Source: an uncultured Paracoccaceae bacterium
GTDB taxonomy: Bacteria; Pseudomonadota; Alphaproteobacteria; Rhodobacterales; Rhodobacteraceae
DNA length: 64,000 nucleotides
NCBI GenBank assembly: GCA_947498645.1
Contig: CANMKS010000001.1
Location: forward strand, 2,952,032-3,016,031
Reading direction: 5' to 3'
Shown here in pieces: positions 62,338-64,000 of the stretch (positions within the stretch are counted from its first letter, which is position 1; each line of letters opens with the position of its first letter). The notes beneath the pieces were generated by a model. It made no database searches. It saw nothing but the letters and a program-made list of their open reading frames with translations, and was not told where the DNA came from. A program made the translations under genes and the position numbers.

Positions 62338-62357
62338 AAAAATTGGGGGCCGGCCCC
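62338..62357 (-). terminator. weak terminator after the FAD-subunit gene
   Basis: GGGGCCGGCCCC (62346-62357) can fold with a 4-base loop right after the stop codon, and TTTTT follows on the minus strand (62338-62342). A second 7-bp inverted repeat (CCGCGCA/TGCGCGG, 62306-62328) lies further on. Confidence 0.45.
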
Positions 62358-63148
62358 TAGGCGGCGGCTGTCACCGCCCTGCCGGTCATTACTTTCACCA
62401 GATGCGCACGATAGTCTGACGACCCGTGCAGATCAGCGATCATACCGTCTGCAGGCACTGTGAGGCCGTCCAAAGCATCCTTGGAAAAGTCGGAAGACAA
62501 GGCCGTCTCTGCCTCTGACCAGCGGTAGACGCCGTTTTCTGACGCGCCGGTCACGGCCACACGCACGCCATCAGCGTATTTGGCGACAAACACACCCACC
62601 AGCGCAAAGCGCGAGGCCGGTTGCACGAACTTTTCGTAGTGCGACTTTTCGGGAACCGGAAAGCGCACTTCGGTGATCACTTCGCCTTCCTCGAGGGCGG
62701 TTTCAAACATCCCCTGGAAATAGTCATCCGCCGCGATCTGGCGCGTATTGGTGATGATTGTGGCACCTGATCCAAGCGCCGCCGCTGGATAGCATGCTGA
62801 CGGGTCGTTGTTGGCAAGCGATCCGCCAACCGTGCCCCGGTTGCGCACCGCAGGATCGCCGATGTTCCCTGCAAGACCCGACAGGCCGGGATAGGACGCG
62901 GCTGTTTCAGCCGCCACCGTCGCGTGGTTGGTTGCACCACCCACACAGACCTCGCCGTTGTCACCAATGCAAACGCCCTGCATTTCGCCAATGCCGGTCA
63001 GGCTGACCAATGTGGCAGGCATGGCCAGACGTTGTTTCAGCGTCGGGATCAATGTCTGCCCCCCGCCCAGCGCCTGCGCGTCCTCCTCCGACAGCGCCTT
63101 GATCGCATCCGCAATCGTGGAAGGCCGTTCAATTTCAAAAGCATACAT
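62357..63148 (-). CDS. FAD-binding subunit of a CO/xanthine dehydrogenase-type enzyme
   Basis: This 263-residue protein is the medium (FAD) subunit of an aerobic CO dehydrogenase/xanthine dehydrogenase family complex. Features: DAQALGGGQTLIPTLKQRLA (FAD-binding), RNRGTVGGSLANNDPSACYPAAALG (read in part as RNRGTVGGSLANNDPSACY) and EVRFPVPEKSHYEKF. It passes electrons from the Fe-S subunit to an acceptor. It lies 12 bp downstream of the large-subunit gene. Confidence 0.92.
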   Translation of the reverse strand: MYAFEIERPSTIADAIKALSEEDAQALGGGQTLIPTLKQRLAMPATLVSLTGIGEMQGVCIGDNGEVCVGGATNHATVAAETAASYPGLSGLAGNIGDPAVRNRGTVGGSLANNDPSACYPAAALGSGATIITNTRQIAADDYFQGMFETALEEGEVITEVRFPVPEKSHYEKFVQPASRFALVGVFVAKYADGVRVAVTGASENGVYRWSEAETALSSDFSKDALDGLTVPADGMIADLHGSSDYRAHLVKVMTGRAVTAAA

Positions 63149-63160
63149 GAGCGTTCTCCC

Positions 63161-64000
63161 TTACGCGTTGTTCATGGCAGCCCAGACGCGCGCGGGCGTC
63201 AAAGGCATGTCGATATGGGTGACGTTCTTGCCGCCCGATTGCAGCGCGTCGATGACCGCGTTGACCACCGTGGGCGGCGATCCGATCGCGCCCCCTTCGC
63301 CACAGCCTTTGGCCCCCAGCGGGTTATGCGTACAGGGTGTGCCGTCGGAATGATCCACCGCGATGAACGGCAGATCATCCGCGCGCGGCATGACGTAGTC
63401 CATGTAACTGGCCGACAAAAGCTGACCGTTTTCGTCATAGGTGGTGTTTTCCAGCAAGGCCTGCCCAATCCCTTGGACAACACCGCCCTGCACCTGACCG
63501 CTGACAATCATCGGGTTCATCACATTGCCAAAGTCGTCACACGCCGTGAAGCGTTCGATGGTGACCTTGCCAGTCTCCGGGTCAACCTCGACCTCGCAGG
63601 CATAGGCACCTGACGGATAGGTAAAGTTGGCCGGATCATAAAAGGCCGTTTCTTCCAGCCCCGGCTCGATATCCTCGATCGGGAATTCATGCGGGATATA
63701 GGCCTTGAGCGCCACCTCACCAAAGCTTACCGATTTATCGGTGCCTTTGACAGTGAATTGCCCATCTGTGAACTCCAGATCATCGGCAGAGGCTTCCAGC
63801 ATATGTGCTGCGATCTTCTTGGCCTTTGCGATAATCTTTTCCGTGGCGCGCACCACAGCAGATCCGCAGACTGCCAATGAACGCGATCCATAGGTGCCCA
63901 TCCCGAAGGGGATCTTGGACGTGTCGCCATGCACAATATCAACGGACTGAGGATCAATCCCCAGCATCTCGCCCACAATCTGTGGGAACACCGTTTCGTG
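63161..64000 (-). CDS. molybdopterin-binding large subunit of a CO/xanthine dehydrogenase-type enzyme, partial
   Basis: The frame is open to the right edge (reading HETVFPQIVGEMLGID from 64000), so the N-terminal part and the true start lie outside the window. The 279 residues present are the C-terminal molybdenum domain: GTYGSRSLAVCGSAV, YACEVEVDPETGKVTIERF, AGVVQGIGQALLE-like GGVVQGIGQALLENTTYD and GAKGCGEGGAIGSPPTVVNAV, which carries the catalytic Glu. The active-site loop that separates true CoxL (form I, AYRCSFR) from form II is upstream and cannot be judged here. Confidence 0.92.
   Translation of the reverse strand, partial: HETVFPQIVGEMLGIDPQSVDIVHGDTSKIPFGMGTYGSRSLAVCGSAVVRATEKIIAKAKKIAAHMLEASADDLEFTDGQFTVKGTDKSVSFGEVALKAYIPHEFPIEDIEPGLEETAFYDPANFTYPSGAYACEVEVDPETGKVTIERFTACDDFGNVMNPMIVSGQVQGGVVQGIGQALLENTTYDENGQLLSASYMDYVMPRADDLPFIAVDHSDGTPCTHNPLGAKGCGEGGAIGSPPTVVNAVIDALQSGGKNVTHIDMPLTPARVWAAMNNA

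Noticed and set aside
63161-64000. Calling the molybdenum subunit a true CO dehydrogenase (coxL)
   Set aside because: The diagnostic active-site loop lies outside the window, so only the wider family can be assigned.

Overview
The window looks like a chromosomal stretch of a marine Rhodobacteraceae (Roseobacter group) alphaproteobacterium. The basis is protein sequence style, GC-rich codon use, an alphaproteobacterial LexA box (GAAC-N7-GAAC) before uvrA, the siroheme synthase-DUF2849-cysI-cysH-DUF934-fpr sulfur operon beside an Lrp regulator, the LysM-less M23 peptidase/bactofilin pair, and many 4-base ATGA/GTGA gene overlaps. No rRNA, tRNA, complete insertion sequence, prophage or CRISPR array was seen. 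The species cannot be told from sequence alone.

Layout. 1-2.4 kb: end of an alpha/beta hydrolase gene, coaD, a CBS-domain protein and a LysR regulator. 2.4-7.1 kb: a valine-degradation operon (mmsA, isobutyryl-CoA dehydrogenase, 3-hydroxyisobutyryl-CoA hydrolase, mmsB) divergent from that LysR. 7.2-18.1 kb (minus strand): uvrA with an SOS box, lpdA, a DUF924 protein, an MFS transporter, queA and a large AsmA/YhdP-like protein. 18.2-21.5 kb: a BCP peroxiredoxin, a DUF455 ferritin-like protein, an M23 peptidase and a bactofilin. 21.5-30.5 kb: mostly envelope genes on the minus strand (DUF2189 membrane protein, amidase, prfB, PBP1A, N-acetylmuramoyl-L-alanine amidase, aminotransferase) with one methyltransferase facing the other way.

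30.6-47 kb is the accessory part. It holds a Tat-exported metallo-hydrolase, a PagL-like protein lacking the usual catalytic His, a 0.77 kb gene-free stretch, and a LysR/CaiB-type CoA-transferase/acyl-CoA dehydrogenase unit. Next comes a choline/betaine-type ABC transporter whose operon contains an alpha/beta hydrolase and is divergent from a BetI-like regulator. After it lies a run of thiol- and sulfur-related genes: a PatB-type C-S lyase followed by a short-chain dehydrogenase remnant, a GST ending in Cys-Cys, a Cys-rich PadR, a redoxin, an unknown secreted protein, a MarR with four C-terminal cysteines, a MOSC protein and a one-cysteine glutaredoxin. Several have palindromes at their promoters.

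47-64 kb returns to housekeeping: SufT, SatD and DUF3307 proteins separated by an unusually regular array of alternating half-sites, SufA, TfoX-N, tpiA, a cytochrome P450, a DUF2145 protein plus small lipoprotein, Lrp, the assimilatory sulfate-reduction operon, an Ala/Glu-rich membrane-anchored helix protein, infC starting on ATA, an OmpA-family protein, and the end of a CO/xanthine dehydrogenase-type molybdenum enzyme operon that runs off the right edge.
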